From a virus: a DNA stretch of 64,000 nucleotides. The notes beneath the pieces are model-generated. The model had not been told where the DNA came from, searched no databases, and saw nothing but the letters and a program-made list of their open reading frames with translations. The stretch spans positions 20,554-84,553 of IMG/VR virus record IMGVR_UViG_3300043427_003610; one strand, written 5' to 3'. This document shows positions 26,708 to 37,550 of this stretch, piece after piece; position 1 is the stretch's first letter; each line of letters starts with the position of its first letter. The position numbers and the translations under genes were made by a program.

Positions 26708-27436
26708 ATGCCGACGACGTTGACGACTGCCCCGCTGAACGGGTTCTACATCGCGATGGCGGATGCCGCTGGCGCGAAGACGGCCCGGGAGACTCGGCTC
26801 AATCCAGCCCCGGTGCGCGTGGATTACCCGAACCGTACGCTCGGGGAGATGATCGAGACCGCGGACGGCCGGGTCGTGGTCCAGGTCTCGAACAAGGACC
26901 CCCGTCGGCGCTCCTGGATGTGGGCCAACATGGGCCCCGAAATGACCATTGCGGAGCGCCAGCACCGGTGGCTCCAGCAGCTGGTCGCCCGCACCCGCCT
27001 CGCCCTCGGCCTCCCCCAGTACGTGTATGTCTACGACGGGGTGACTGGCCTCATGAACGTGAACCGGTCGCTGACGATTACGCCCTCTTCGCTGAGCGGC
27101 GACCGGCTGACCATCACGGTTCCGACCACCGTCTCCCAGGTCTATGCCCCGAACCTGGTCCACGGTGTCGTCGAAGTCCTCAACAACCCCAGCGGCGGCA
27201 GCAGCTTCCCGTACGAGCGCCGGTCCATCGTGTCGGCCACGAGCACGACGCTGGTCCTGGATACCGCCTTGAGCGGCACTCTGGGCACCAGCCAGATCAT
27301 CGTGACCTGGTCCGAGCCTGCCTGGTGGAAGGCCCGCATCCTGGACACTACCCGCGAGCTGCGGACCGAAGGCGGCCCGCCGCGCTACACACAGAGCATG
27401 CTCACGTTCGTTCTTGAAGAGGAGATCCCGGCCTAA
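26708..27436 (+). CDS. Distal tail/baseplate protein candidate
   Basis: 242 residues, beta-rich, in the position of distal tail proteins between tape measure and hub. Stop and next start overlap (TAATG). Residues 110-190 contain a Ser/Thr-rich beta region (SLTITPSSLSGDRLTITVP). No diagnostic motif; the role comes from order. Confidence 0.5.
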   Translation: MPTTLTTAPLNGFYIAMADAAGAKTARETRLNPAPVRVDYPNRTLGEMIETADGRVVVQVSNKDPRRRSWMWANMGPEMTIAERQHRWLQQLVARTRLALGLPQYVYVYDGVTGLMNVNRSLTITPSSLSGDRLTITVPTTVSQVYAPNLVHGVVEVLNNPSGGSSFPYERRSIVSATSTTLVLDTALSGTLGTSQIIVTWSEPAWWKARILDTTRELRTEGGPPRYTQSMLTFVLEEEIPA

Positions 27437-30400
27437 TGCGCCCATCGCCTACGCCGTCGACCTTCTTTGCGGCGGACCAGGACTGGCTCTTTCGGGTTCG
27501 CACGTGGGATACGCCGCAGACAACGCTCGAGAATGACACCGCCTCCGCCGGGATGCGGCTGCGTGTCTACCAGCCGATCGCGGAGACGACGAACTGGACG
27601 ACCTACGCGGACGCCCTGAAGGCCGTCGCGGACGGCAGCTCGCCCGAGACGGCTTTCACCAGCGCGACCTACGCGACCTCGGCGCTCAAGAACAGCTCCG
27701 GCACGCCCGTGGACGGTCGTTGGCCGCTGGTCCAGGCCTATTGGGGCAGTGGTGCCCCGAACTGGTGGGGCGGGGCCCGCTCTCGGCGGGTCGCACTCTG
27801 CTACCAGGGCACGATCGTCCCGGCCGCGCAGCGCGCGTGGCTCTCGGCCAGTAACGACTACACCTTCGCGCTCGCCGGGTCCGGCTGGGCGCGTATCGAC
27901 GTGGTCGACGGTGTCACCCGGACCACGATCTTCCGCGGGGACTTGTCCGAGCCGGTCTTCCTGAGCGCCGGGTTTAGCTACTCCAAGACCCACACCTTCA
28001 CGGCCACCAGCGAGCTGCACGTCTACTACGTTCAGACCACGAACGAGCCGTGGGGTGGCCTGGTGGTCAAGGCGATCGCCGGAAGCCGTCCTACGGGCCT
28101 TTCCGCCAACGGAACGGCCATGTCCTACACGGGCACGGCTGCGACGGAGGCGATTGCGGCTGCGGCCCCGGTGGCCAGCTGCGGCCTGTTCTCCTATGCG
28201 GCGGTCTCGCCGGTCATCCTGCCGTTCATCGAGTCGGTCAACGTCGTCCAGGAGCCTGGGGCGGCGACCCGGGCGGATATCGAGATCCCGCTCGTCAACC
28301 CGAACGTGAACGACGGGAACGGATGGACCTTCTATCAGTCCGATCCGGAGTTGGATCCGGGTTCCCTGCGGGTCTATGACGGCGGCACCCTGACCCACAC
28401 GCTCAAGCGGAAGCGGCTCATCCAGCTCCAGGTGGCCCGCAACGCCACCAGCCCGTCCTGGTCGACGATCTTCACCGGCGTGGTGGACGACTTTGACGGC
28501 GGCGGCGGTAAGGGTCGCATGACGATCCGCTGTGTCAGCTTCGAAGGACGCATGGTCGAGCAGTTCGAGCAGGCCCCGGATCGCATCAGCTACATGGCTC
28601 GCGGCTTCCGGGTGCTGGACTACGAGCGCTCCGCCCCGGCCGACCGCAAGGAGCCGGTCTACAACGTCCCCGCCTTCGACAACTGGCCGCTGGAATGGGC
28701 TATCGAGGAGATGGGGAACCGGGCCGGAATCGATCCCAGTTGCTTCAGGAAGGCCTACCAGGCGGTCAAGAGTGACGGGACAGGGGCAAGCGTCACGCTG
28801 CCCTGGGGAACGGCCCAGCGCTTCGCCGCCCGGTCCCTGTCGGGCGAGCAGGTCCGCCTGCCCCGGCCCGTGCATTACGGGAATGTCGGGCTCTCCTTCA
28901 CGGAGAAGCGGCCCTACGACGACGACTACGTCTTCAAGATCGAGCCGACCAAGGACCTCTGGTCTCGTGTCCGGGAGCTGACCGACAAGCTCGGATACGT
29001 GTGCCGGTTCGACGTGGAAGGCGCGGCGATCCTGTACCCGGCGACCTCGCCGTCCTTTGTCCGTGAGTTGGTGGTGGCTGACGCGACCTCCGGCGGCGTC
29101 AACGTCACGGCGGTCACCAACCCCTCGGCGTACGGGGCCAAGTACCTCCAGGTCGCTACGAACACCGCCGCCACCCTGCAAGCCACGGTCTCGGCCTCCC
29201 GCATCGACGTGTCCTTCCCGCGCATCACCGGGGCCCGCAACTGGACGGCCACGGTCACGCGGGTGTCGGACTCGACGGTGGTCTTTACCGGGACGATCAG
29301 CCAGACCAGCTCCGCGGCCTCGCTCGAGCTGTTCTTCGACGCGACCGTGGCCCAGCCGGGCAGCAATAGCACGGTGGTCACGCTGTACTCCGGCGACTAC
29401 ACCAGCTACCAGGTCACCCTCACGGCTGCGTCGGCGGCGAGCCTGGCCTACGTGGACTGCCTGCTCTGCTACGCGCAGGACCCGGACACGGCCAAGCTCC
29501 CGACCCTGTCGACCTCGGACGCGGCCCTCTCGGTGGCGCTCAGGTCCCAGCAGGACGCGGTCCGGAATAAGGTCACGATCGTGGGCCGCCGGAAGGCCGC
29601 GGTGACCGACAGCGACAAGTTCGACGAAGCCCAGGGGCCGACCGAGCAGGAGTTCGTGGTCCAGAACGCGGTGGACATTAACTCGATCTCGAATCCGTCG
29701 GCCCTCAACTACATCGGCTACTTGAAGCAGGCCGTGATCTACGACGAGTCGATCGCGGACGACGGGCTCGCCCGCTACCTGGCCCAGGTCTTCATCTACC
29801 GCCAGTCCGTGCCCCGGGCAGGTACGAACGTGACGCACACGCTGCTCCCCATGCTCGAGCCTGGCGACCCGGTCGCCGTCAACGAGTCGATGTTCGACAC
29901 GATGACCTCGAGCATGACGCAGTACGTGCGGAAGGTGAGCCACCAGATCGCCGCTAACAAGTTCACGACGACGGTCGAGACCGAGGCCTGGCCGGACTAC
30001 CCGGCCTACCAGCCCCGCACGGACATCAACCTGGCCGACTTTAACAACAAGCCGGTCACGGGCATGACAATCAACTACGTGTCCATCAGCGGCCAGACCA
30101 TTACGGACCCTGGTGCGGACGACGTCAAGCGGGTCGAGGGCAATCTGGTCGAGCAGTCCAACGTCACGTTCACGGGCAGCACGCTGAACGTGAACACGGG
30201 TCTGCAGTGGCCGCCGGTGCCGGGCACGTTCCAGATCAAGCCGAACTACGTCGCAGGAACGACACGCACCGCGGTGCAGACAGATCGAGCAGACGTCACC
30301 GGCTCCTGGGCTACGGGCGCACGGCTGCACACGTTCACCATGAGCGAAGACTGGTTCTTTTCCGGTCTCCTGGTGAAGCTGTACAAGGCCGATGGTAGCC

Positions 30401-33369
30401 TGACGTTGTCGTCCTCTGCAACAGACGGAAATGTCAGCCGCACGGGGTACTTCTACTATCACGTGGCCGATCGCACGGTCACCGTGTTCCGCGGATCGAA
30501 GGCGTTCACCAGCACGGAAAGCCAGTACGTCCGGGGCGAGGCTGTTCTGCAGTACACCCGCTCGACCGGCGACGCGCGTAACGCCTGGCTGACCAACAAT
30601 CCGTATCACCGCTTCCTCAACATCAACTACACGGACGCGGCGAGCCCGCGCGTGCAGCTTCCCTGGGAGCAGACCACCGGTGTCACGCGCGACGACGGCA
30701 TCACGTCCTTCAACGTCCGCTACAGGAGTCTGTTCGAGGACGTGGGTCGTACCGATCCGAACGGTGCTGCTATCGGTGGCGTCGCGCAGAGCCCGTTCTA
30801 CGACCCGTACACCAGCGAGCTGGGCTACCTGGTGTCCTTCCGGTGCTCGGTGCTGGCCGAAGGCCTCTACCGTGTGTCCATCCGCAACTGGGAAGACGAC
30901 ACGATCGTCGCCTGGCTGACCAACCCCGCGGGTGACGCGTCCGAGCCGGAAGAGCACTGGGAGTACCTCCCAGTCATGGCTAACCGCCAGTTCACATGGG
31001 ATGGCGTCGACCAGCTCGGGATTTGGAATGCTACCCAGTCTGAGCTGTATTCCACGCTGGTGGAGGGCACCTTCGAGGACGGCGAGCGGCCGCGCGTCGG
31101 GAGGGGCTACTACTGCTGGAATCGGGAGATCAGTGGTGGTGACCTGGGCCCGCTGGCGTACATCTGGATGCAGCGTGACCCGAGCACCGGCCTGCCGTAC
31201 ATCGGGCAGGGTACGTATGGCCGCTGGTACGTCTTCGTCGAGGCGCAGACCACGACGGACGCCGAGAACGAGGTCAGCAGCCGCGACAGTGACCTGGCCA
31301 TCCTGACGCACCTGCCGGAGCCGACCAAGGTCGAGCTGTCGGTCCAGGATTGGAGCGGCAGCGCCTGGGTCACCCCGACCACTGGCGTCTCGACCTCCAC
31401 CATTGGCGCCTACATCAACAACACGAAGCCGGTTCGTATTCGCTTCCGGGTCGCGCAGCGCCCTGGTCAGCTCTGGACTGCGACCAATAAGGGCGAGGTG
31501 TCGGTCAAGCTCACGCGCGAGGCGCATCTGCGTGCGGTCCTGGCCGACCAGACGGTGGTCTATCGCGGGAAGGAGTTTGCCGGGACCAGTGTCGAAGACC
31601 GGGCGATCTATAACCGCCGCTTGGTGAACGACGAGCACACCCGGCAGTACGTCGACACCGGCTACCGGAAGGCCAAGACCTTCAAGTGGAACGATGGTAC
31701 CGATACCGGCGACGCCGTGACGGAGTGGGTGTTCCAGCCCTCGGATTTCAAGAAGGACTTCATGATCCAGGGCTACGAGGAGTCTCTCGAATTCGGCAAT
31801 TACCTGCAGCTTGAGGAAGTGCCTGAGTGGAACGGCACTCGCGAGCTGACGGCAGCGCGTGCCCGGCTCCACTTCGCGCTGATGAGCTACCTGTTCTACC
31901 TGTCGGCCTATGTGACCGACCGGTCCGGGCGCTCGAGCTGGGGCATCAACCGGAGCTTCGTCGACAAGTCCAAGATCTACATCAACACGGCAACCCTCGA
32001 TTGGCCGACGGACCCCATGTACGAGCATCGTCGAACGGTGGTCTGCCGTCAGTGGACGGAAGAGACTGCTTGGAAGACCGGCCAGCTGTCGACGTTCGGC
32101 TATGACGCCAACACGCTGTTCAACCAGCTGTTGCAGGCGTTCTGGTGGCAGCACGATGTCACTTCGATAACGATCGGCACCGGTATGGTGTTTTGGGGTG
32201 ACTATGTGTTGCCTACTGATCCCTACTCCAACTTCCACGTGGTGTCTGGGAGCGGGTTGTCTGAGCCGTTTGTGTTGCCGAACACCTACACCATCTACAA
32301 CCGGCAGCTCGGCAACGTGGTGTCTGGTGCCCCGACGTGCTTGCTGGGCAAGCGCACGACGGCGCAGGGCGGTGGGACGCTCACTGGCAGCTGGAACTGG
32401 GAGTCCAGCCCGATCTGGATTCCCAACATTACGCGAGACCTGCACCCGTTCTTCCTGCTGCCGCCGATGATCTCGCCTCCCAAGCCTGCGGGTACGACCC
32501 CGGCATGGGGTCTTGAGCGCGATTATCGTCCGATCAACTGCTACTGGACGATCGGTGGGCCGGACGTATCGGTGAGGGGACGTGGTGGATACGACCAAAG
32601 CGGATCGGTAACGAACTCGTACTACGTCACGAGTGACGCCGCCGCGGCCGAGACGTGGACCAGCCCTGTGGGAGACTTCACGTACTCGACCTCCCGCTTC
32701 TGGCCTGGACAGTCGGTAGACGTGAAGGAGAAGCCGTTCAAGGACTTGAGTGCCTCCGACAAGGCGAAGTTCATGAACTATGTTCGCCAGGACGAGATGG
32801 TGCACTACGAGGACCTGCGCGGCGTCTACAGCCGCGGCCGCTATCCGACGGCTCCGGCGGTTAAGGTCCCGGCGGGCTCGGCGTACTACCTCAATCCGTT
32901 CCGCTATTTGGGCATCGAAGTCAGCAACACCCTCAACGATTCCCCGTATCCGCAGTATCACGTGATCGTGGATCGCCAGGCCTTGTCGACGGGAATTGAG
33001 TGGTTCCGTACGGCCTTCCGCAGCGAGTACGTCTGGGAGTCGGGGTCGATGTTCCCGAGCAGCCTGACCGGCCGCGAGCGGCTGGAAGGTGTGCTCTGGT
33101 GGCGGCACCGGTACTCGACGGTGGTGCCGAGCACGCTCTACTACGACTTCGGCGCCTGGACGGGCTGGAAGGACGACCGCCTGGCCTCGCTGGGTGCCGC
33201 GGCCGTCGTGGGCGGCAAGCGGACGGGCGGTGACTACACCTCGACAAATATCACAGTCGGCAACCCCTTCACCACGGGCTTCATGCCGGTCGGCGTCGGG
33301 CCGGTCCTGCCGGAGACGACAGAGCTGGTCTGTCACATGATTCTTCTCAACGAACGGCGTGGGAGCTAA
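27436..33369 (+). CDS. Giant tail hub/central fibre protein
   Basis: 1977 residues. Residues about 95-215 look like a PA14-type carbohydrate-binding domain (SNDYTFALAGSGWARIDVVDG core with flanking beta strands). Residues about 275-400 (FIESVNVVQEPGAATRADIEIPL, then IFTGVVDDFDGGGGKGRMTIRCVSFEG) resemble the tail hub domain that caps the tube. The rest is beta-rich, Thr/Trp/Tyr-rich wing or fibre domains. The whole gene contains no TTA, CTA or TCA codon, which leaves a 5.9-kb antisense frame open. Probably a baseplate hub with receptor-binding domains. Confidence 0.6.
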   Translation: MRPSPTPSTFFAADQDWLFRVRTWDTPQTTLENDTASAGMRLRVYQPIAETTNWTTYADALKAVADGSSPETAFTSATYATSALKNSSGTPVDGRWPLVQAYWGSGAPNWWGGARSRRVALCYQGTIVPAAQRAWLSASNDYTFALAGSGWARIDVVDGVTRTTIFRGDLSEPVFLSAGFSYSKTHTFTATSELHVYYVQTTNEPWGGLVVKAIAGSRPTGLSANGTAMSYTGTAATEAIAAAAPVASCGLFSYAAVSPVILPFIESVNVVQEPGAATRADIEIPLVNPNVNDGNGWTFYQSDPELDPGSLRVYDGGTLTHTLKRKRLIQLQVARNATSPSWSTIFTGVVDDFDGGGGKGRMTIRCVSFEGRMVEQFEQAPDRISYMARGFRVLDYERSAPADRKEPVYNVPAFDNWPLEWAIEEMGNRAGIDPSCFRKAYQAVKSDGTGASVTLPWGTAQRFAARSLSGEQVRLPRPVHYGNVGLSFTEKRPYDDDYVFKIEPTKDLWSRVRELTDKLGYVCRFDVEGAAILYPATSPSFVRELVVADATSGGVNVTAVTNPSAYGAKYLQVATNTAATLQATVSASRIDVSFPRITGARNWTATVTRVSDSTVVFTGTISQTSSAASLELFFDATVAQPGSNSTVVTLYSGDYTSYQVTLTAASAASLAYVDCLLCYAQDPDTAKLPTLSTSDAALSVALRSQQDAVRNKVTIVGRRKAAVTDSDKFDEAQGPTEQEFVVQNAVDINSISNPSALNYIGYLKQAVIYDESIADDGLARYLAQVFIYRQSVPRAGTNVTHTLLPMLEPGDPVAVNESMFDTMTSSMTQYVRKVSHQIAANKFTTTVETEAWPDYPAYQPRTDINLADFNNKPVTGMTINYVSISGQTITDPGADDVKRVEGNLVEQSNVTFTGSTLNVNTGLQWPPVPGTFQIKPNYVAGTTRTAVQTDRADVTGSWATGARLHTFTMSEDWFFSGLLVKLYKADGSLTLSSSATDGNVSRTGYFYYHVADRTVTVFRGSKAFTSTESQYVRGEAVLQYTRSTGDARNAWLTNNPYHRFLNINYTDAASPRVQLPWEQTTGVTRDDGITSFNVRYRSLFEDVGRTDPNGAAIGGVAQSPFYDPYTSELGYLVSFRCSVLAEGLYRVSIRNWEDDTIVAWLTNPAGDASEPEEHWEYLPVMANRQFTWDGVDQLGIWNATQSELYSTLVEGTFEDGERPRVGRGYYCWNREISGGDLGPLAYIWMQRDPSTGLPYIGQGTYGRWYVFVEAQTTTDAENEVSSRDSDLAILTHLPEPTKVELSVQDWSGSAWVTPTTGVSTSTIGAYINNTKPVRIRFRVAQRPGQLWTATNKGEVSVKLTREAHLRAVLADQTVVYRGKEFAGTSVEDRAIYNRRLVNDEHTRQYVDTGYRKAKTFKWNDGTDTGDAVTEWVFQPSDFKKDFMIQGYEESLEFGNYLQLEEVPEWNGTRELTAARARLHFALMSYLFYLSAYVTDRSGRSSWGINRSFVDKSKIYINTATLDWPTDPMYEHRRTVVCRQWTEETAWKTGQLSTFGYDANTLFNQLLQAFWWQHDVTSITIGTGMVFWGDYVLPTDPYSNFHVVSGSGLSEPFVLPNTYTIYNRQLGNVVSGAPTCLLGKRTTAQGGGTLTGSWNWESSPIWIPNITRDLHPFFLLPPMISPPKPAGTTPAWGLERDYRPINCYWTIGGPDVSVRGRGGYDQSGSVTNSYYVTSDAAAAETWTSPVGDFTYSTSRFWPGQSVDVKEKPFKDLSASDKAKFMNYVRQDEMVHYEDLRGVYSRGRYPTAPAVKVPAGSAYYLNPFRYLGIEVSNTLNDSPYPQYHVIVDRQALSTGIEWFRTAFRSEYVWESGSMFPSSLTGRERLEGVLWWRHRYSTVVPSTLYYDFGAWTGWKDDRLASLGAAAVVGGKRTGGDYTSTNITVGNPFTTGFMPVGVGPVLPETTELVCHMILLNERRGS

Positions 33370-33371
33370 CG

Positions 33372-36300
33372 ATGGCACTCTCCCTTCTTGAATCTCTTCG
33401 CAAGCTGATCCGCCAGGACACCGTCAAGGTCGGCGGGTCCATCGGCAACATGCACGGCGCAGTGCGTGTCGACCTGGCCAGCACGGCGGACTCGGCGACC
33501 CAGACCTGGCTCGGCATGACCATTCCGAGCCGGGACCTGCCTACGTTGCCGCAGTTCCTGGCGACCTTCGCCGAAGATCCGTCGGCCATGGAGCTGGAGG
33601 TAGCGTCGGAGGGTGTGCTCAGCCTCACGCTGACGCCCTACTCGGCGACGTTGCTGCGCACCGTGGTCAACGCGGACCGCACGCTCAACTTCAACCTTGA
33701 GATCACTGTCCCGACCACCGGCGGGGTGGCGGCCGTGTACGTGGACGGCAACCTGGTCCGCACGATCCGTGGGACCGCGGCCGCGCCGGTCACCCTGTCC
33801 TCCGGGCAGCATACGCTCTATGTCCTGGTGGTGTCGCCGAGCATCACGATTACGGCTCCCAAGCGCCTCAGCTTTGTCGGCGAGACGGACGTTCCCAGCG
33901 CGCCACAATGGGAGTCCTCGACGACGGGCTACCTGGACCAGATCTCCGGCACGTCGGCCAACATCCTGCGCTGGCTTGCTGATCCCGAGGTGGGCCACTA
34001 CCGGGTGCTGCGCCGCGAGCCCAAGCTGATCGCCAACCTGGCGGTGCCTGGTGACGGCGAGGTGCTGGGCGTCAGTGCCCTCACGACCAACGACACATTC
34101 AGCATCACCATCGACGGAGACCATGCGGCGGAGATCCCGCTGCAGGCCGTGCTGCTCAACGGAGGCGAATCGATCGGCGTGGTCACCGGGGTCCAGGTGG
34201 ATACCGGCGACACGATCATTACGTGTCGTCTTCCGCTTGGGGTCGCGGAGCCGCCCACGACCGGCCTCCTCAACCAGCTGCTCTACATCGGCACGTTCAC
34301 CGAGCTGAGCCGGGTGACGCGAGTCGCCAACACGGCAATTCTGGAGTACGTGGACGGTGCCGTGACCAAGGACGTCGCCTACGAGTACGCGCTGCAGGCG
34401 GCGGGGCTGGTGGACGAAACCATCCTGAGCCCGCTGAGCCAGATCCGCTACCTCGTGACCGGCGATTTCACTGCGCCCGGCCCGATCGTGTTCGAGAGCG
34501 GCTACCCGACGGTGCTGAATAAGAACGTCACGGTGCGCTTTACGACGCCTGCCGACCTCGACTACGCGGGCGTCAATGTCTACTTCCGCCAGCGCATCCT
34601 GAACGGGGCCAATCCGTACGACGCCACGAACGTGAGCGGTACGACCGTGACGGTGACGCCGACCACGCTGCCCACCGCGGCTGGCGGGCTGGCCGGGTAC
34701 AAGCTGCGGTTCGTGAACGCCACTTACGGCGCCTACACCTTCGAGATTGCAAGCAACACGGCCAGTGCCATTACGCTGACCGAGACGGTGCCGACGGAAA
34801 TCCAGACGGTCATCAACGCCGCCCAGCCGGTGGACCTGACTATCTACAAGGACACGGCGCTCCGGACGGACCGCGGGCTGCCGAACCGCCCGGACGAGCT
34901 GAACTTCGAGGCCCAGGACTACGGTCAGTACTACTTCGCCACGTTCGACCGGTCCGGCAATGAGCAGGATTTCGCCACGGCCGTGACCTGGGACTACGAC
35001 CCTACGGACGACAACTTCACCAGCCCGCCGGTGCTGGCACTCCGGCAGCTCGTGGCGTCAGAGCAGGCGTACTTCTTCCTCTCCGGGACCGGCACGGTCA
35101 GCATTACGACTGGCGGCGCGGCCACCTTCAGCACCAGCCAGACGTTCGGCGTGGGCTCGCAGATCCGGGTCAGCTCGACGAACTACACGATCACGGCGGG
35201 CAGCGGCACCAGCTATACCGTGACGCCCAACCCTGGCGCGACGATCACCACGCAGCCCTTCAGCTACTGGGCGGACTCGGTGAACTACGCGGTGATCGAG
35301 GTGTGGGCCTATGACCCGTCCTTGCCGACCGCGAACCAGTACGACGGCGTGTCGGTCAAGTACCAGCGGGGGAACGGCACGATTGAGTCGCTTCCGATGG
35401 ACGGGGCGACCGCTCTGGGCACGCCCGCCTATCCGAACCTCGTGACGAGCACGGCTGAAGCCATCCTGGACACTCCGCCGACAACCCGCTCGCGCTTCAT
35501 CCTGGTCAATCGGAACGACGAGGGGATCAACGTGTGGGCCGAGAATGCCTCAGGCCTCACGACGGACAAGACCACGTTCATCGCGGACCTGGACACCACC
35601 CCGGAAGCCACCCTCGAGACCACCATCAGCACGCTGACCAATACGGTGCAGTTCGTGGTGGTCGTAGACGATGACACCAAGTCCTTCAAGTGGCAGGTAG
35701 ACGAGGGGACGACGTACACGGTCGACACGACGACCCAGAAGCGGATCTCCATTGACGGGGCGACGAAGACCACCGGCGGTGCCCTGCTGTACCCTGAGCT
35801 GACCCTGGAGCTGGGGCAGCTCAAGCAGCTCAAGGTCCGGCCGTACGCGGACAACCCGCCGACGACCCCGTATGGTGGTGAGCTGATCGTGCGTGACTTG
35901 GTTCGTACGCCCCGGTCGTCCGTCACCTTCGACAACAAGGACGCAAACGGCAACTACCTGGTCACGCAGACCAAGGCCATCTTCTCGATGGCTCCGGCGC
36001 AGACCAAGACGGTCACCGGTCGCACGGGCACCTTGGCCACGGTCGGCAATAACCAGGTGCTCACGGACTCCGGGTCCCCCGGCTGGACCGTGAACCAGTT
36101 CCAGACCGGCTCGACCAAGTTCTACTACCTGCTGCTCTTCCCGACCTCGGCCCAGGGGCGCGAGGCGATTTCAGTCCCGATCGTCAGCAACACGGCGAAT
36201 ACCGTCACGGTGACCGGGCTCAGCCAGTACGTGGGGCTCAGCCCCAGCTCGTTGAATTACGAGATCCATGATGGTGCGGTGCTTTTCCGGCAGGTGATCG

Positions 36301-37538
36301 GCGGTGTGGCGCAGGGCAACTTCCAGCCGTCGACCGGCACCAAGGTGTTCAGCAAGACGGCCGATTTCGACCTCGAGTTCTACGCGACCAAGACGGGCTG
36401 CTACCCGGAGAGCCCGCGCCGGGTTACGGTCGACGCGGACGACCTGCCCAGCCTGAGCGGCTTCCAGTACACCCCGCTGACGATCTCGACCGTGGACTAC
36501 CTGCAGCTCGGGTTTGGTGGCTACGACGACGATGCGACGTTCTGGGAAGTCTACGAGAAGAAGGGCGGTTGGCCGACCACGGATGCCGCGCAGCCCTCGA
36601 GTACGGTCGTCATGGACATGTCCAAGATCGACCGGAACTTCCTGCGGTTCTCGGGCAGCGTGGACCAGTCCTACTACCGGCGGGCCCGGGCCAGCATGAC
36701 GGCCGGGGACGTGTGGTACGCGGTTGCGGTGCCCAAGAACTCCTTCGGCCAGGTCGGCTATCCGTCGACCGCTCAGTTCACGGTGGGCGGTACCGTTAAC
36801 GCCATCACGGACATCACCCTGACGCCTAGCGTCAACAACACGTACGTAAACGTCACGTTCAGCTACACCGGATCTGGCACCACCAACGTGTCGCTCAGCT
36901 CCGTCCGGAGCGACGATCCGAACACGACGGTCACCGGATCGGTGCAGGTCAGTTCGACTTATCAATTGCCGATCACTGAGAAGGTGGTGGCGAGCGGCGG
37001 GATCACCCGGACGTGGACGGTGACGGCCACGCTCACCGGCGGCAACACGGTTACCAGGTCGGTGACCTTCCAGGTGGAAGAATCGACATCGACGGGCTCC
37101 ACGCTGTCATTGACCGGCACGGCGAGCATCTACTCGATGGGTCTCTGCTCCAATGCGGACTGCACGAGTTTGTTCTCGGCCCCGCATCAGCGGTTGGTGA
37201 CCTGGGCGTTGACGGTGACGGGAACCGGGGTGGTGAGCAACCCGGCTACGCCGTACCGGATCAACATCGACGTGGCGAAAGAATTCACCGCCACGAACTG
37301 GTACCCGCTGGTGGTCGGCCTCAACGCGGCAGATCGGTCGTACATCGACACGACCGGGTGCGCGTACAGCGATGGTACTGGTGGTCTGACGGAGTACTGG
37401 CACTATCGCCTGACGGTGACGGACCAGTACGGCGTGGATGTGAGCCCGGCGGTGACGTACACTATCGCGCGGGTTACAGAGAACAACATGCGGTCGTGTA
37501 CGGGTGGCATCGGTGGTGGTGGCGGGAACGCGTTCTAA
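33372..37538 (+). CDS. Large tail fibre/tip protein with Ig/FN3-like repeats
   Basis: 1388 residues starting 3 bases after the hub. Composed of successive beta domains rich in Thr/Val/Tyr, e.g. a fibronectin-like segment PSAPQWESSTTGYLDQISGTSANILRW near residue 175, and several APGPIVF-type domain starts. It ends in a Gly-rich tail (GGIGGGGGNAF). Size, composition and order fit a central fibre or tip protein attached to the hub. Domain boundaries are approximate and the receptor is unknown. Confidence 0.55.
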   Translation: MALSLLESLRKLIRQDTVKVGGSIGNMHGAVRVDLASTADSATQTWLGMTIPSRDLPTLPQFLATFAEDPSAMELEVASEGVLSLTLTPYSATLLRTVVNADRTLNFNLEITVPTTGGVAAVYVDGNLVRTIRGTAAAPVTLSSGQHTLYVLVVSPSITITAPKRLSFVGETDVPSAPQWESSTTGYLDQISGTSANILRWLADPEVGHYRVLRREPKLIANLAVPGDGEVLGVSALTTNDTFSITIDGDHAAEIPLQAVLLNGGESIGVVTGVQVDTGDTIITCRLPLGVAEPPTTGLLNQLLYIGTFTELSRVTRVANTAILEYVDGAVTKDVAYEYALQAAGLVDETILSPLSQIRYLVTGDFTAPGPIVFESGYPTVLNKNVTVRFTTPADLDYAGVNVYFRQRILNGANPYDATNVSGTTVTVTPTTLPTAAGGLAGYKLRFVNATYGAYTFEIASNTASAITLTETVPTEIQTVINAAQPVDLTIYKDTALRTDRGLPNRPDELNFEAQDYGQYYFATFDRSGNEQDFATAVTWDYDPTDDNFTSPPVLALRQLVASEQAYFFLSGTGTVSITTGGAATFSTSQTFGVGSQIRVSSTNYTITAGSGTSYTVTPNPGATITTQPFSYWADSVNYAVIEVWAYDPSLPTANQYDGVSVKYQRGNGTIESLPMDGATALGTPAYPNLVTSTAEAILDTPPTTRSRFILVNRNDEGINVWAENASGLTTDKTTFIADLDTTPEATLETTISTLTNTVQFVVVVDDDTKSFKWQVDEGTTYTVDTTTQKRISIDGATKTTGGALLYPELTLELGQLKQLKVRPYADNPPTTPYGGELIVRDLVRTPRSSVTFDNKDANGNYLVTQTKAIFSMAPAQTKTVTGRTGTLATVGNNQVLTDSGSPGWTVNQFQTGSTKFYYLLLFPTSAQGREAISVPIVSNTANTVTVTGLSQYVGLSPSSLNYEIHDGAVLFRQVIGGVAQGNFQPSTGTKVFSKTADFDLEFYATKTGCYPESPRRVTVDADDLPSLSGFQYTPLTISTVDYLQLGFGGYDDDATFWEVYEKKGGWPTTDAAQPSSTVVMDMSKIDRNFLRFSGSVDQSYYRRARASMTAGDVWYAVAVPKNSFGQVGYPSTAQFTVGGTVNAITDITLTPSVNNTYVNVTFSYTGSGTTNVSLSSVRSDDPNTTVTGSVQVSSTYQLPITEKVVASGGITRTWTVTATLTGGNTVTRSVTFQVEESTSTGSTLSLTGTASIYSMGLCSNADCTSLFSAPHQRLVTWALTVTGTGVVSNPATPYRINIDVAKEFTATNWYPLVVGLNAADRSYIDTTGCAYSDGTGGLTEYWHYRLTVTDQYGVDVSPAVTYTIARVTENNMRSCTGGIGGGGGNAF

Positions 37539-37550
37539 CCGGGACAGCTA

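Noticed and set aside
27433-33378. A 1981-codon open frame antisense to the hub gene
   Set aside because: It is codon-aligned with the real gene and open only because that gene lacks TTA, CTA and TCA codons. It has no ribosome site or domain and very odd composition.
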